From: Martinezella lusitana
Lineage (GTDB): Bacteria; Pseudomonadota; Alphaproteobacteria; Rhizobiales; Rhizobiaceae
Assembly: GCF_014207095.1 (NCBI RefSeq)
Contig: NZ_JACHBG010000014.1
Coordinates: 1-64,000 of the forward strand
Direction of reading: 5' to 3'
Length of the DNA stretch: 64,000 nt
Part shown: positions 16,853 to 25,865 of the stretch, piece by piece
Numbering within the stretch: position 1 is the stretch's first letter
How the letters are laid out: each line of letters begins with the position of its first letter
Notes under the pieces: model-generated
Database searches by the model: none
What the model was told of the DNA's origin: nothing
The model's input: the letters and a program-made list of their open reading frames with translations, nothing else
Translations under genes and position numbers: made by a program

Positions 16853-16987
16853 ATGTTCACGATTTTGACGGTGCTTACGCTTTTCATCAGCATCATGTTT
16901 GTCGTCTCGGTTGCATCCACGATCTCGGCGCTCCATCGCGAGAGCGAAGAGAACAAGCGGCTGCATAAGCATCACAAGACGTTCTGA
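16853..16987 (+). CDS. small one-helix membrane protein (44 aa)
   Basis: A 44-residue open frame with a very strong ribosome-binding site, AAAGGAGGG ending ten bases before the ATG at 16853. It encodes one hydrophobic helix (residues 2-26) followed by a positively charged tail, HRESEENKRLHKHHKTF. It starts 39 bases after the preceding small gene, and a perfect terminator follows at 17038. The SD, composition and position make it likely to be translated. No homologue is recognised. Confidence 0.6.
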   Translation: MFTILTVLTLFISIMFVVSVASTISALHRESEENKRLHKHHKTF

Positions 16988-17037
16988 TTTTTCAGACGTC
17001 GATTACACTCCTCCCCAAGTGCTTGGCTAAACTGAAG

Positions 17038-17063
17038 CCGGACGCCACAAGCGTCCGGTTTTT
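17038..17063 (+). terminator. intrinsic terminator after the small-protein cluster
   Basis: An 8-bp perfect stem (CCGGACGC at 17038-17045 with GCGTCCGG at 17051-17058), loop CACAA, then five Ts. It closes the transcript of the three small genes. Confidence 0.9.
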
Positions 17064-17198
17064 CGTTTGGCGAATGCCTGCCTCCATCGATGCGCGCCTT
17101 CAAAATATTGGGGTTGCCGCAAGAGCCTGATTTTGCGAGGTAAAGCGAAGCAGGCGCCGTGACCGCGGCGTAGGTGCCCACACTCGCCGAGGAGCAAC

Positions 17199-18089
17199 AT
17201 GCGCGTCGTTCTCACAGGCAGCTCTGGCCGGCTCGGCCGCTCCATCTTCAATGCTCTGGCAGCAAGCCATGCAGTTATCGGGATCGATCGCTCGCCCTTC
17301 TCAACAACGCATCTGCTCGGAGATTTCACCGACGGATCGATCTTGCCCGAGGCCCTGAAGGGCGCGGATGCGATCGTTCATTGCGCCGCACTGCATGCGC
17401 CCCATGTCGGCGTGATCTCCGACGAGGAATTTCAGCGCGTGAATGTCGAGGGAACGCGGCTTCTGGCTGAGGCCACGGTTGTTGCCGGCATCAGGAGGTT
17501 CGTGTTCACCAGCACCACCGCGCTCTACGGCCATGCAGTGATCCAAGGCGGATGCACATGGATCGACGAACAGACAGAACCGCAGCCGAAGAGCATCTAC
17601 CATCGCACGAAGCTGGAAGCCGAGCGCCTCCTGGAGACCTTTGCCAGCGCCGAATTACAGATACGCGTTTTACGCATGTCTCGCAGCTTCCCCGAACCAG
17701 CTAATGTGACGGCAACCTATCGCCTGCACCGTGGCATCGACATTCGCGATGTTGCTGAAGCCCATAAGGCGGCGCTGACGAACAACGGCAATCACTTTCA
17801 GCGGCACATCGTTTCGGCCCGCACGCCGTTCAAACCGGAGGATTGCAAAATCCTTGCGACGGACGCGGCCTCCGTCATCAGATTGCGTGCCCCTGCACTT
17901 GCCGCCGAATTCGGCCGACGAAACTGGCCACTGCCTACAGTGATCGACCGTATCTATGCCTCTGCTTCCGCAGGCGACGTCCTTGGGTGGCAATCCCGCT
18001 TTGGCTATGACGAGGTGCTGGCGCAACTGGACAGAGGCAGTCTCGAAGTTCTGCCGGCCTTTTCGGCGAGCAGCAACCGACCGGAATAG
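17199..18089 (+). CDS. NAD(P)-dependent epimerase/dehydratase family protein
   Basis: Extended short-chain dehydrogenase of the NAD-dependent epimerase family, 296 residues. The N-terminal nucleotide-binding motif is TGSSGRLGR (residues 5-13), followed by an Asp in GIDRSP that suggests NAD preference. The catalytic pair lies in YHRTKLEAE. Ser/Thr before it (TSTTALYG) completes the site. The start has GAGGAGC upstream. It stands alone between a terminator and convergent gyrA, so the sugar-nucleotide or other substrate cannot be named. Confidence 0.88.
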   Translation: MRVVLTGSSGRLGRSIFNALAASHAVIGIDRSPFSTTHLLGDFTDGSILPEALKGADAIVHCAALHAPHVGVISDEEFQRVNVEGTRLLAEATVVAGIRRFVFTSTTALYGHAVIQGGCTWIDEQTEPQPKSIYHRTKLEAERLLETFASAELQIRVLRMSRSFPEPANVTATYRLHRGIDIRDVAEAHKAALTNNGNHFQRHIVSARTPFKPEDCKILATDAASVIRLRAPALAAEFGRRNWPLPTVIDRIYASASAGDVLGWQSRFGYDEVLAQLDRGSLEVLPAFSASSNRPE

Positions 18090-18248
18090 AACAATTCGAG
18101 GAAAAGTGCGCAACGGTTCTCCGTCCGGAATTGCGTGACAATAGAGGGATAGAGCGTTTTCGCGTTTCAAAGAAAAGCGGAAAGGTTTTAGAGCCGACGG
18201 CAATCCTTGAGATCCGCCGATCGAGAGATTGGCGAGTGCTCGAAAAGA

Positions 18249-18288
18249 AATCGCAGAAGACCGCCTTTTAAAGCGAGCTTCTGCGATT
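18249..18288. repeat. 11-bp perfect inverted repeat
   Basis: AATCGCAGAAG at 18249-18259 and its exact complement at 18278-18288, with an 18-base loop, sit in the convergent gap between the epimerase and gyrA genes. There is no T-run directly after it; it could protect a 3' end or belong to an intergenic repeat family. Confidence 0.45.
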
Positions 18289-18310
18289 GTAGCAGCTTCA
18301 TTTCAAGCAA

Positions 18311-18333
18311 ATGGCGGGTCTTCCTCCCGCCAT
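18311..18333 (-). terminator. probable gyrA terminator
   Basis: An 8-bp stem (ATGGCGGG with CCCGCCAT) and 7-base loop lie 28 bases past the gyrA stop. On the minus strand it runs into TTTGCTTG, a modest U-tract. Confidence 0.6.
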
Positions 18334-18360
18334 CGCCTCATCTCATATGACTTTGCGATC

Positions 18361-21144
18361 CTATTCCTCGCTGGAGCCTTCAGCCTCGCCGGCTTCACCG
18401 CCGACGGCCTCTTCCTCGCCGCCGGTATCGTCTTCGCTTTCCGGCTCGCTGATACGCTCGACAGATACGACCTTCTCGTCCTTCGCGGTCGAGAAGATGG
18501 TGACGCCCTTGGTGGCGCGGCTGGCGATGCGGATATCGCCCACGGGAACGCGGATCAGCTGACCACCATCGGAAACGAGCATGATCTGATCGGCATCCTC
18601 GACCGGGAAGGCAGCGACGAGTTCGCCGATCTCACCCGTCTTCGACGTATCGGTGGCACGAATACCCTTGCCGCCACGACCGGAGATGCGGAAATCGTAG
18701 GAAGATGAACGCTTGCCGAAGCCCTTTTCCGACACTGTCAGAATGAATTGCTCCAACGCCTTCAGTTCTTCATAACGCTCGTCGTTCAGCTGTCCCTCTT
18801 CGGTGACTTCCTCGCCGACCAGCGCGATTTCTTCATCTTCGCCGGTCGCGGAACGGCGTTCCGTGACGGAGCGCTTGAGGTAGGCAGCGCGTTCCCAGGG
18901 CTCTGCATCCACGTGACGAACGATCGTCATCGAAATGATGCGGTCGCCGGAGGCGAGGCTGATGCCGCGCACGCCGATGGAATTGCGCCCGGCAAAGACG
19001 CGGACGTCGGACACCGAGAAGCGGATGCACTGGCCGAGCGCCGTGGTCATCAGCACGTCGTCATGCTCGGTGCAGGTCTCGACGGAGAGGATTTCGTCAC
19101 CCTCCTCCTCGAGCTTCATGGCGATCTTGCCGTTGCGGTTCACCTGCACGAAATCCGACAGCTTGTTGCGGCGTACCGTGCCCCGCGTCGTCGTGAACAT
19201 GACGTCTAGGTTGTCCCAGCTGTCCTCGTCCTCTGGCAGCGGCATGATCGTCGTAATGCGCTCGCCTGGCTCCAGCGGCAGCATGTTGATCAGTGCCTTG
19301 CCGCGGGAGGTCGGGGTGCCGATCGGCAGACGCCAGACCTTCTCCTTGTAGACGATACCATGCGACGAGAAGAACAGAACCGGCGTATGCGTATTGAGAA
19401 CAAATAGCCGGGTAACGAAATCTTCGTCGCGCGTCGTCATGCCTGAGCGACCCTTGCCGCCACGGCGCTGTGCGCGATAGGTCGTCAGCGGCACGCGCTT
19501 GATGTAGCCAAGGTGCGAAACGGTAACGACCATGTCTTCGCGAGCGATCAGATCCTCGTCGTCCATCTCGAGGCCGCCATCGACGATCTCGGTGCGACGC
19601 GGCGTTCCGAACTCATCACGAACAGCAGAAAGCTCTTCTTTTACAATGGCTTGAATGCGCAGGCGCGAAGACAGAATATCGAGGTAGTCCTTGATCTCTG
19701 CGCCGATCTGATTGAGCTCTTCGTCGATTTCGTCTCGACCCAGAGCAGTCAGGCGAGCCAGACGCAGTTCGAGGATGGCGCGCGCCTGCTCTTCCGAGAG
19801 GTTGTAGGTGCCGTCTTCGTTAATGCGGTGACGCGGGTCATCAATTAGCCGGATAAGCGACTCGACGTCAGCCGCGTTCCAGCGGCGCGTCATCAGCTCT
19901 TCGCGAGCCGATTGCGGATCCGGCGCCTGACGAATGACGCGGATGACCTCGTCGATATTGGCGACAGCGATCGCCAGACCGACCAAGACGTGGGCGCGAT
20001 CGCGTGCCTTACGCAGCAGGTATTTCGTGCGACGGCTGATGACTTCCTCACGGAAGGCAACGAAAGCGCGCAGCATATCGAGCAGGTTCATCAACTCCGG
20101 CTTGCCGCCGTTCAGCGCGACCATGTTGCAGCCGAAGGAGGTCTGCAGCGGCGTGTAGCGGTAGAGCTGGTTCAGGATGACATCGGCATTGGCATCGCGC
20201 TTCAACTCGACAACGACGCGATAGCCCTGACGGTCGGATTCGTCGCGCAGATCGGAGATGCCCTCGATGCGCTTCTCGCGCACCAGTTCGGCCATCTTCT
20301 CGATCATCGATGCCTTGTTCACTTGGAACGGAATTTCGGTGATGATGATCTGCTCGCGATCACCGCGCATCGGCTCGATGGTCGCAACGCCGCGCATGAC
20401 GACGGAGCCGCGCCCGGTCTCATAGGCGGAACGGATGCCGGCGCGACCGAGGATTTTGGCGCCCGTCGGAAAATCTGGACCGGGAATGATCTGCATTATC
20501 TCAGGCAGCTCGATTGCCGGATTGTCGATCAGCGCGATGCAGCCGTCCACCACTTCCATCAGGTTGTGCGGCGGAATATTCGTCGCCATGCCGACGGCGA
20601 TGCCGCCCGAGCCGTTGACGAGCAGGTTGGGGAACCGGGCCGGCAGAACTTTTGGCTCTTCCGAAGTCGCGTCGTAGTTTTCCTGGAAATCGACGGTTTC
20701 CTTGTCGATGTCCTCGATAAGCTCGTGAGCAACCTTCGTCAGGCGCGATTCCGTGTAACGCATCGCCGCCGGCGGGTCGCCGTCGATCGAGCCGAAATTG
20801 CCCTGTCCGTCGATGAGCGGCACGCGCATCGACCAGTCCTGCGCCATGCGGACCAAGGCGTCATAGATCGAAGCATCGCCGTGCGGATGGTATTTACCCA
20901 TGACGTCGGCGACCGGACGAGCCGACTTCACATATTTGCGGTTCCAGTGATAGCCGCTCTCATGCGAGGCGTAGAGGATGCGCCGATGAACGGGCTTGAG
21001 ACCATCGCGGACATCGGGAAGCGCGCGGCTGACGATCACGCTCATGGCGTAATCGAGGTACGACCGCTGCATTTCCTCCATGATGGAAATCGGCTCGATG
21101 CCTGGCGGGAGCTTCCCGCCGCCGGGTGGTGTTTGCTCAGTCAA
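18361..21144 (-). CDS. gyrA: DNA gyrase subunit A
   Basis: Breakage-reunion subunit of DNA gyrase, 927 residues. The catalytic tyrosine is Tyr130 in AMRYTESR. The quinolone-pocket segment reads HPHGDASIYDALVRMAQ: the positions equivalent to E. coli Ser83 and Asp87 are Ala91 and Asp95. The C-terminal wrapping domain carries the GyrA box QRRGGKG. The extreme C-terminus is long, acidic and low in complexity (about 35 residues of Glu, Ala and Gly). The gene is monocistronic by spacing. Confidence 0.98.
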   Translation of the reverse strand: MTEQTPPGGGKLPPGIEPISIMEEMQRSYLDYAMSVIVSRALPDVRDGLKPVHRRILYASHESGYHWNRKYVKSARPVADVMGKYHPHGDASIYDALVRMAQDWSMRVPLIDGQGNFGSIDGDPPAAMRYTESRLTKVAHELIEDIDKETVDFQENYDATSEEPKVLPARFPNLLVNGSGGIAVGMATNIPPHNLMEVVDGCIALIDNPAIELPEIMQIIPGPDFPTGAKILGRAGIRSAYETGRGSVVMRGVATIEPMRGDREQIIITEIPFQVNKASMIEKMAELVREKRIEGISDLRDESDRQGYRVVVELKRDANADVILNQLYRYTPLQTSFGCNMVALNGGKPELMNLLDMLRAFVAFREEVISRRTKYLLRKARDRAHVLVGLAIAVANIDEVIRVIRQAPDPQSAREELMTRRWNAADVESLIRLIDDPRHRINEDGTYNLSEEQARAILELRLARLTALGRDEIDEELNQIGAEIKDYLDILSSRLRIQAIVKEELSAVRDEFGTPRRTEIVDGGLEMDDEDLIAREDMVVTVSHLGYIKRVPLTTYRAQRRGGKGRSGMTTRDEDFVTRLFVLNTHTPVLFFSSHGIVYKEKVWRLPIGTPTSRGKALINMLPLEPGERITTIMPLPEDEDSWDNLDVMFTTTRGTVRRNKLSDFVQVNRNGKIAMKLEEEGDEILSVETCTEHDDVLMTTALGQCIRFSVSDVRVFAGRNSIGVRGISLASGDRIISMTIVRHVDAEPWERAAYLKRSVTERRSATGEDEEIALVGEEVTEEGQLNDERYEELKALEQFILTVSEKGFGKRSSSYDFRISGRGGKGIRATDTSKTGEIGELVAAFPVEDADQIMLVSDGGQLIRVPVGDIRIASRATKGVTIFSTAKDEKVVSVERISEPESEDDTGGEEEAVGGEAGEAEGSSEE

Positions 21145-21369
21145 AACAGATCACGATCTCTTTTAGAATCACTGCGAAATTTATAGCCGAAAGGCCCGGC
21201 AAGCGCCAATTTGGGGCGAGGTTTTTGAACAGGCTTTTGCCTCTTTAAGCCATGAAATCGAACATTTCCGTGGCGCAACCCGCCGATAGCGATGCATTAC
21301 GCTTTTCGAAAGCATATTCCTCGCATAACAATGGTCGACAACAACCAAAGAACAGTCCCCGGGGAACAT

Positions 21370-22002
21370 ATGGCAAGTTCGGATACGCTGATCAATGCTT
21401 TTACGACTCTGCTTGTAACCGTCGATCCGCCAGGGCTAGCGCCGCTATTCATCGGCCTGACGGCTGGCATGAATCGCTCCGAGCGCAAGCAGGTCGCGCT
21501 GCGCGGCTCGCTGATCGCCTTTTTCATTCTGGCGGCCTTTGCCCTGTTCGGCGCGAGCATCCTCGGCGTCCTCGGAATATCGATCGGCGCCTTTCGCATT
21601 GCCGGCGGTCTGCTGCTGTTCTGGATCGCTTTCGAGATGGTGTTCGAGCGCCGACAGGACCGGAAAGAAAAGACAACAGAAGTCGCGATCACAAAGGATC
21701 ATATCCGCAATATCGCGGTATTTCCGCTTGCCCTGCCCTTGATCGCCGGTCCCGGTGCGATCTCGGCAACGATCCTGCTGGCGGGTTCGCTACAGACCAC
21801 ACTCGACCGGGCACAATTGATCGCCGTCATCGCCGTCAATCTCGCCCTCGTTTTTGCAGCGCTTGCCATTTCCGACAGGCTCGACCGCATGCTCGGCGCC
21901 ACGGGCCGCGCTATCCTGACCCGCTTGCTCGGCGTCATTCTCGCCGCGCTTGCCGCACAATTCGTCGTTGACGGTGCCAAGGCCGCGCTGGCTCTTTCAT
22001 GA
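21370..22002 (+). CDS. MarC family integral membrane protein
   Basis: A 210-residue six-helix inner-membrane protein of the MarC/UPF0056 family, whose transport function is not established. Typical elements are the early VDPPGLAPLFIGLT stretch in helix 1 and the second-half repeat FPLALPLIAGPGAISATILL. The ATG at 21370 follows CGGGGAA; an upstream extension to 21292 would add an atypical polar leader. It converges on ssb, with a shared terminator between them. Confidence 0.9.
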   Translation: MASSDTLINAFTTLLVTVDPPGLAPLFIGLTAGMNRSERKQVALRGSLIAFFILAAFALFGASILGVLGISIGAFRIAGGLLLFWIAFEMVFERRQDRKEKTTEVAITKDHIRNIAVFPLALPLIAGPGAISATILLAGSLQTTLDRAQLIAVIAVNLALVFAALAISDRLDRMLGATGRAILTRLLGVILAALAAQFVVDGAKAALALS

Positions 22003-22004
22003 AA

Positions 22005-22029
22005 AAAGCCTGCCGTTGAGGCAGACTTT
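22005..22029. terminator. bidirectional terminator, marC / ssb
   Basis: A stem AAAGCCTGCC with GGCAGACTTT (one C-A mismatch) flanked by an A-run on the left and CTTTCTTT on the right. On the minus strand it gives a clean U6 tail for ssb. It begins three bases after the marC stop. Confidence 0.75.
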
Positions 22030-22060
22030 CTTTCAAAGGCAAACTGCACGCTGCGACATC

Positions 22061-22627
22061 TCAGAACGGGATGTCGTCGTCCAGATCGCGCGAGAAATTG
22101 CCGCCGCCGCCGGATTGGCTGCCACCACCGCGGTTGCCACCGCCGCCACGGGAAGAGCCCTGCGAGGATGATTGGCCGTAATCGTCACCACCGTAGTCGC
22201 CGCCACCATAGCCGCCGCCAAAATCACCGCCGCCGCGGCCACCGCGGCCACCGCCGTCCGAACCGCCGCCTTCTCCACGGCCATCCAGCATGGTGAGGGT
22301 CGAATTGAAGCCCTGCAGCACGATTTCGGTCGAATACTTGTCCTGGCCGTTCTGATCCTGCCATTTGCGGGTCTGCAGCGCGCCTTCGATATAGACCTTG
22401 GCGCCCTTCTTCAAATATTGCTCTGCGACCTTGCAGAGGCCTTCATTGAAGATAACCACGCGGTGCCATTCCGTCTTTTCCTTGCGCTCTCCGGAATTGC
22501 GGTCGCGCCAGGTTTCGGACGTGGCGATGTTCAGATTGGCAATCGGGCGGCCGTCCTGCGTGCGGCGGATTTCCGGGTCCGCCCCGAGATTTCCAATCAG
22601 AATTACCTTGTTCACACTACCGGCCAT
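22061..22627 (-). CDS. ssb: single-stranded DNA-binding protein
   Basis: Coats single-stranded DNA during replication, repair and recombination. The OB fold occupies about residues 1-115 (start MAGSVNKVILIGNLGADPEI, plus WHRVVIFNEGL). A glycine-rich linker of roughly 60 residues leads to the conserved acidic tip DDDIPF that docks partner proteins. The ATG at 22627 matches the family start. It is transcribed away from uvrA through a 272-base gap containing a LexA box, so damage induction of one or both genes is expected. Confidence 0.97.
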   Translation of the reverse strand: MAGSVNKVILIGNLGADPEIRRTQDGRPIANLNIATSETWRDRNSGERKEKTEWHRVVIFNEGLCKVAEQYLKKGAKVYIEGALQTRKWQDQNGQDKYSTEIVLQGFNSTLTMLDGRGEGGGSDGGGRGGRGGGDFGGGYGGGDYGGDDYGQSSSQGSSRGGGGNRGGGSQSGGGGNFSRDLDDDIPF

Positions 22628-22762
22628 GACATCACCCTGTTTGCCGCCCATCGACGGCCCCTAAATTTCATCGACACACCTTAGACCATTGCCGTCATCA
22701 GGTGCTATTCCAGCACCGCCAGAGACATCTTCATCCACAAAGAAATGTCTAAGGGCATTTTT

Positions 22763-22777
22763 GTTCTTTCTTTGTTC
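22763..22777. promoter_or_regulatory. LexA (SOS) box, GTTC-N7-GTTC
   Basis: GTTC at 22763-22766 and GTTC at 22774-22777 with seven bases between: the direct-repeat operator recognised by LexA of alphaproteobacteria. It lies in the divergent ssb-uvrA region, 136 bases from the ssb start and 123 from the uvrA start, as expected for an SOS operator controlling uvrA and possibly ssb. Confidence 0.85.
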
Positions 22778-22899
22778 TAATTTGTCTTTATGATCATGTC
22801 AACGGAATCGAAAACCCGGCTCCAACCTTTCATTTCAGCCTCGACTTGCAGGCTGACATCACTAAATAAAGGCAGACTCCAAGGGACCTGCAGACGAAG

Positions 22900-25821
22900 A
22901 TGAGCGAACTGAAGACTATTTCCATACGTGGTGCGCGCGAGCACAATCTCAAGGGCATCGATCTCGACCTGCCGCGCAACAAGCTGATTGTCATGACCGG
23001 CCTTTCCGGTTCAGGCAAGTCTTCGCTTGCCTTCGATACCATTTATGCCGAAGGGCAGCGTCGCTATGTCGAAAGCCTTTCGGCCTATGCACGCCAATTC
23101 CTTGAAATGATGCAGAAGCCGGATGTCGACCAGATCGACGGCCTCTCGCCCGCCATTTCGATCGAGCAGAAGACGACATCGCGCAATCCTCGCTCGACGG
23201 TCGGCACGGTCACCGAAATCTACGACTATATGCGCCTGCTGTTCGCACGCGTCGGTGTCCCCTATTCGCCGGTTACCGGCCTGCCGATAGAGAGCCAGAC
23301 TGTCAGCCAGATGGTCGATCGCGTTCTCGCTTACGAGGAAGGCACCAGGCTTTATATTCTGGCGCCACTCGTGCGCGGCCGCAAGGGCGAATACAAGAAG
23401 GAACTGGCGGAGCTCATGAAAAAGGGCTTCCAGCGCGTCAAGGTCGACGGGCAGTTTTATGAGATCGCCGATGTGCCGGCGCTCGACAAAAAATACAAGC
23501 ATGACATCGATGTCGTGGTCGACCGTATCGTCGTGCGGCCGGATATGGCCGCCCGCCTGGCCGATAGCTTCGAAACGTCGCTGCGTCTTGCCGACGGCCT
23601 TGCCGTTGCCGAATTCGCCGACAAGCCGCTGCCACCGGAGGAAACGGCCGCCGGCGGCTCCGCCAACAAGTCGCTGAACGAAACGCACGAGCGCGTCTTG
23701 TTCTCGGAGAAGTTCGCCTGCCCTGTTTCCGGCTTTACCATCCCGGAAATCGAGCCTCGCCTGTTCTCGTTCAACAACCCCTTCGGCGCCTGCCCTTCCT
23801 GCGACGGCCTCGGCTCGCAGCAGAAGATCGATAGGGACCTGATTGTGCCGGAACCGGAGCGGACGCTGCGTGACGGCGCAATTGCTCCCTGGGCCAAATC
23901 CAGCTCCCCCTACTACAACCAGACGCTCGAAGCCCTCGGCAAGCATTACGGCTTCAAGCTCGGCAGCCGCTGGAACGAGCTGTCGGAAAAGGCTCAGGAC
24001 GTCATCCTGAACGGCACGGAAGAGAAGATCGAGTTCCACTATGCCGATGGTGCGCGCTCCTACACGACGCACAAGAATTTTGAAGGCATCGTGCCGAACC
24101 TCGAACGCCGCTGGAAGGAAACGGATTCCGCCTGGGCACGCGAGGAAATCGAGCGCTTCATGTCGGCAGCACCGTGCCCGGCCTGTAACGGCTACCGCCT
24201 CAAGCCAGAGGCCTTGGCGGTCAAGATCGACAAGCTGCACATCAGCCAGGTGGCGGAGATGTCCATCCGCGTCGCTCGCGACTGGTTCGAGGCGCTGCCG
24301 GCCACTTTCACCGACAAGCAGAACGAAATCGCGGTGCGCATTCTCAAGGAAATCCGCGATCGCCTGCGCTTCCTCAACGATGTCGGCCTCGAATATCTGA
24401 GCCTATCGCGCAATTCCGGCACGCTTTCGGGCGGCGAGAGCCAACGCATCCGGCTGGCGTCGCAGATCGGCTCGGGCCTGACGGGCGTTCTCTACGTGCT
24501 CGACGAGCCGTCGATCGGCCTGCATCAGCGCGACAACGCCCGCCTGCTGGAAACGCTGAAGCACCTGCGGGACATCGGCAACACCGTTATCGTCGTCGAG
24601 CATGATGAGGATGCGATCCTGACGGCAGACGACGTTGTCGATATCGGCCCGGCGGCGGGCGTGCATGGCGGCCAGGTGGTGGCGCATGGCACGCCGAATG
24701 ACATCATGGCCAACCCGAAGTCACTGACCGGTAAATACCTCTCCGGCGAGCTTGGCGTGCCCGTTCCCGAAGAACGGCGCAAGCCGAAGAAGGGGAAGGA
24801 AATCAAGGTGGTCGGCGCAAGAGGCAACAACCTCAAGAATGTCACAGCCTCTATTCCGCTCGGCGTCTTCACTGCGGTGACCGGCGTGTCCGGTGGCGGC
24901 AAGTCGACCTTTCTGATCGAGACGCTTTACAAGTCGGCCGCGCGCCGTGTCATGGGGGCGCGAGAAATCCCTGCCGATCACGACCGCATCGACGGTTTCG
25001 AGCATATCGACAAGGTGATCGATATCGATCAGTCGCCGATCGGCCGCACGCCGCGCTCGAACCCGGCGACCTATACCGGCGCCTTCACACCGATCCGCGA
25101 CTGGTTTGCCGGACTACCGGAAGCCAAGGCCCGCGGCTATCAGCCCGGCCGCTTCTCCTTCAACGTCAAGGGCGGTCGCTGCGAAGCGTGCCAGGGCGAC
25201 GGCGTCATCAAGATCGAGATGCACTTCCTGCCAGACGTCTACGTCACCTGCGACGTCTGCCATGGCAAACGCTACAATCGCGAAACGCTCGACGTCACCT
25301 TCAAGACCAAGTCGATCGCCGACGTACTCGACATGACCGTCGAGGAAGGCGTCGATTTCTTTGCGGCAGTTCCCGCCGTGCGCGACAAGCTGCAGAGCCT
25401 GAAGGATGTCGGCCTCGGCTATATCAAGGTGGGACAGCAGGCCAACACGCTTTCGGGTGGCGAGGCGCAGCGCGTCAAGCTAGCCAAGGAACTGTCGAAG
25501 CGATCGACGGGCCGCACGCTTTACATTCTCGACGAACCGACCACCGGCCTGCACTTCCACGATGTCGCCAAGCTTCTGGAAATGCTGCACGAGCTGGTCA
25601 ATCAGGGCAATTCGGTCGTGGTCATCGAGCACAATCTCGAAGTCATCAAGACGGCCGACTGGATCCTCGATTTCGGTCCGGAGGGTGGTGACGGCGGCGG
25701 CGAGATCGTTGCTGTCGGAACGCCGGAGACCATCGTCAAGGAGAAGCGCTCTTACACGGGGCAATTCCTGAAGGAGCTGCTGGAGCGCCGGCCGATGAAG
25801 AAGGTTGCTGCGGCGGAGTGA
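22900..25821 (+). CDS. uvrA: excinuclease ABC subunit A
   Basis: Damage-recognition ATPase of nucleotide excision repair, 973 residues with two ABC domains. The first Walker A is GLSGSGKSS near residue 32; the second is GVSGGGKST. Both LSGGE signatures are present. The C-terminal zinc ribbon is complete (CEAC ... CDVC, around residues 765-790). The N-terminal one reads C-P-V-S ... C-P-S-C, so one of its four cysteines is replaced by serine. It is preceded by the LexA box at 22763. Confidence 0.98.
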   Translation: MSELKTISIRGAREHNLKGIDLDLPRNKLIVMTGLSGSGKSSLAFDTIYAEGQRRYVESLSAYARQFLEMMQKPDVDQIDGLSPAISIEQKTTSRNPRSTVGTVTEIYDYMRLLFARVGVPYSPVTGLPIESQTVSQMVDRVLAYEEGTRLYILAPLVRGRKGEYKKELAELMKKGFQRVKVDGQFYEIADVPALDKKYKHDIDVVVDRIVVRPDMAARLADSFETSLRLADGLAVAEFADKPLPPEETAAGGSANKSLNETHERVLFSEKFACPVSGFTIPEIEPRLFSFNNPFGACPSCDGLGSQQKIDRDLIVPEPERTLRDGAIAPWAKSSSPYYNQTLEALGKHYGFKLGSRWNELSEKAQDVILNGTEEKIEFHYADGARSYTTHKNFEGIVPNLERRWKETDSAWAREEIERFMSAAPCPACNGYRLKPEALAVKIDKLHISQVAEMSIRVARDWFEALPATFTDKQNEIAVRILKEIRDRLRFLNDVGLEYLSLSRNSGTLSGGESQRIRLASQIGSGLTGVLYVLDEPSIGLHQRDNARLLETLKHLRDIGNTVIVVEHDEDAILTADDVVDIGPAAGVHGGQVVAHGTPNDIMANPKSLTGKYLSGELGVPVPEERRKPKKGKEIKVVGARGNNLKNVTASIPLGVFTAVTGVSGGGKSTFLIETLYKSAARRVMGAREIPADHDRIDGFEHIDKVIDIDQSPIGRTPRSNPATYTGAFTPIRDWFAGLPEAKARGYQPGRFSFNVKGGRCEACQGDGVIKIEMHFLPDVYVTCDVCHGKRYNRETLDVTFKTKSIADVLDMTVEEGVDFFAAVPAVRDKLQSLKDVGLGYIKVGQQANTLSGGEAQRVKLAKELSKRSTGRTLYILDEPTTGLHFHDVAKLLEMLHELVNQGNSVVVIEHNLEVIKTADWILDFGPEGGDGGGEIVAVGTPETIVKEKRSYTGQFLKELLERRPMKKVAAAE

Positions 25822-25865
25822 ATTTCACCCGATAAACGTCCATGGAGGAGAGCATGGAGGAGAGA

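Noticed and set aside
19912..21186. 424-codon plus-strand frame opposite gyrA
   Set aside because: Antisense of a highly conserved gene; composition and lack of SD show it is not coding.
23011..24240. 409-codon minus-strand frame opposite uvrA
   Set aside because: Antisense shadow of uvrA; no motif.
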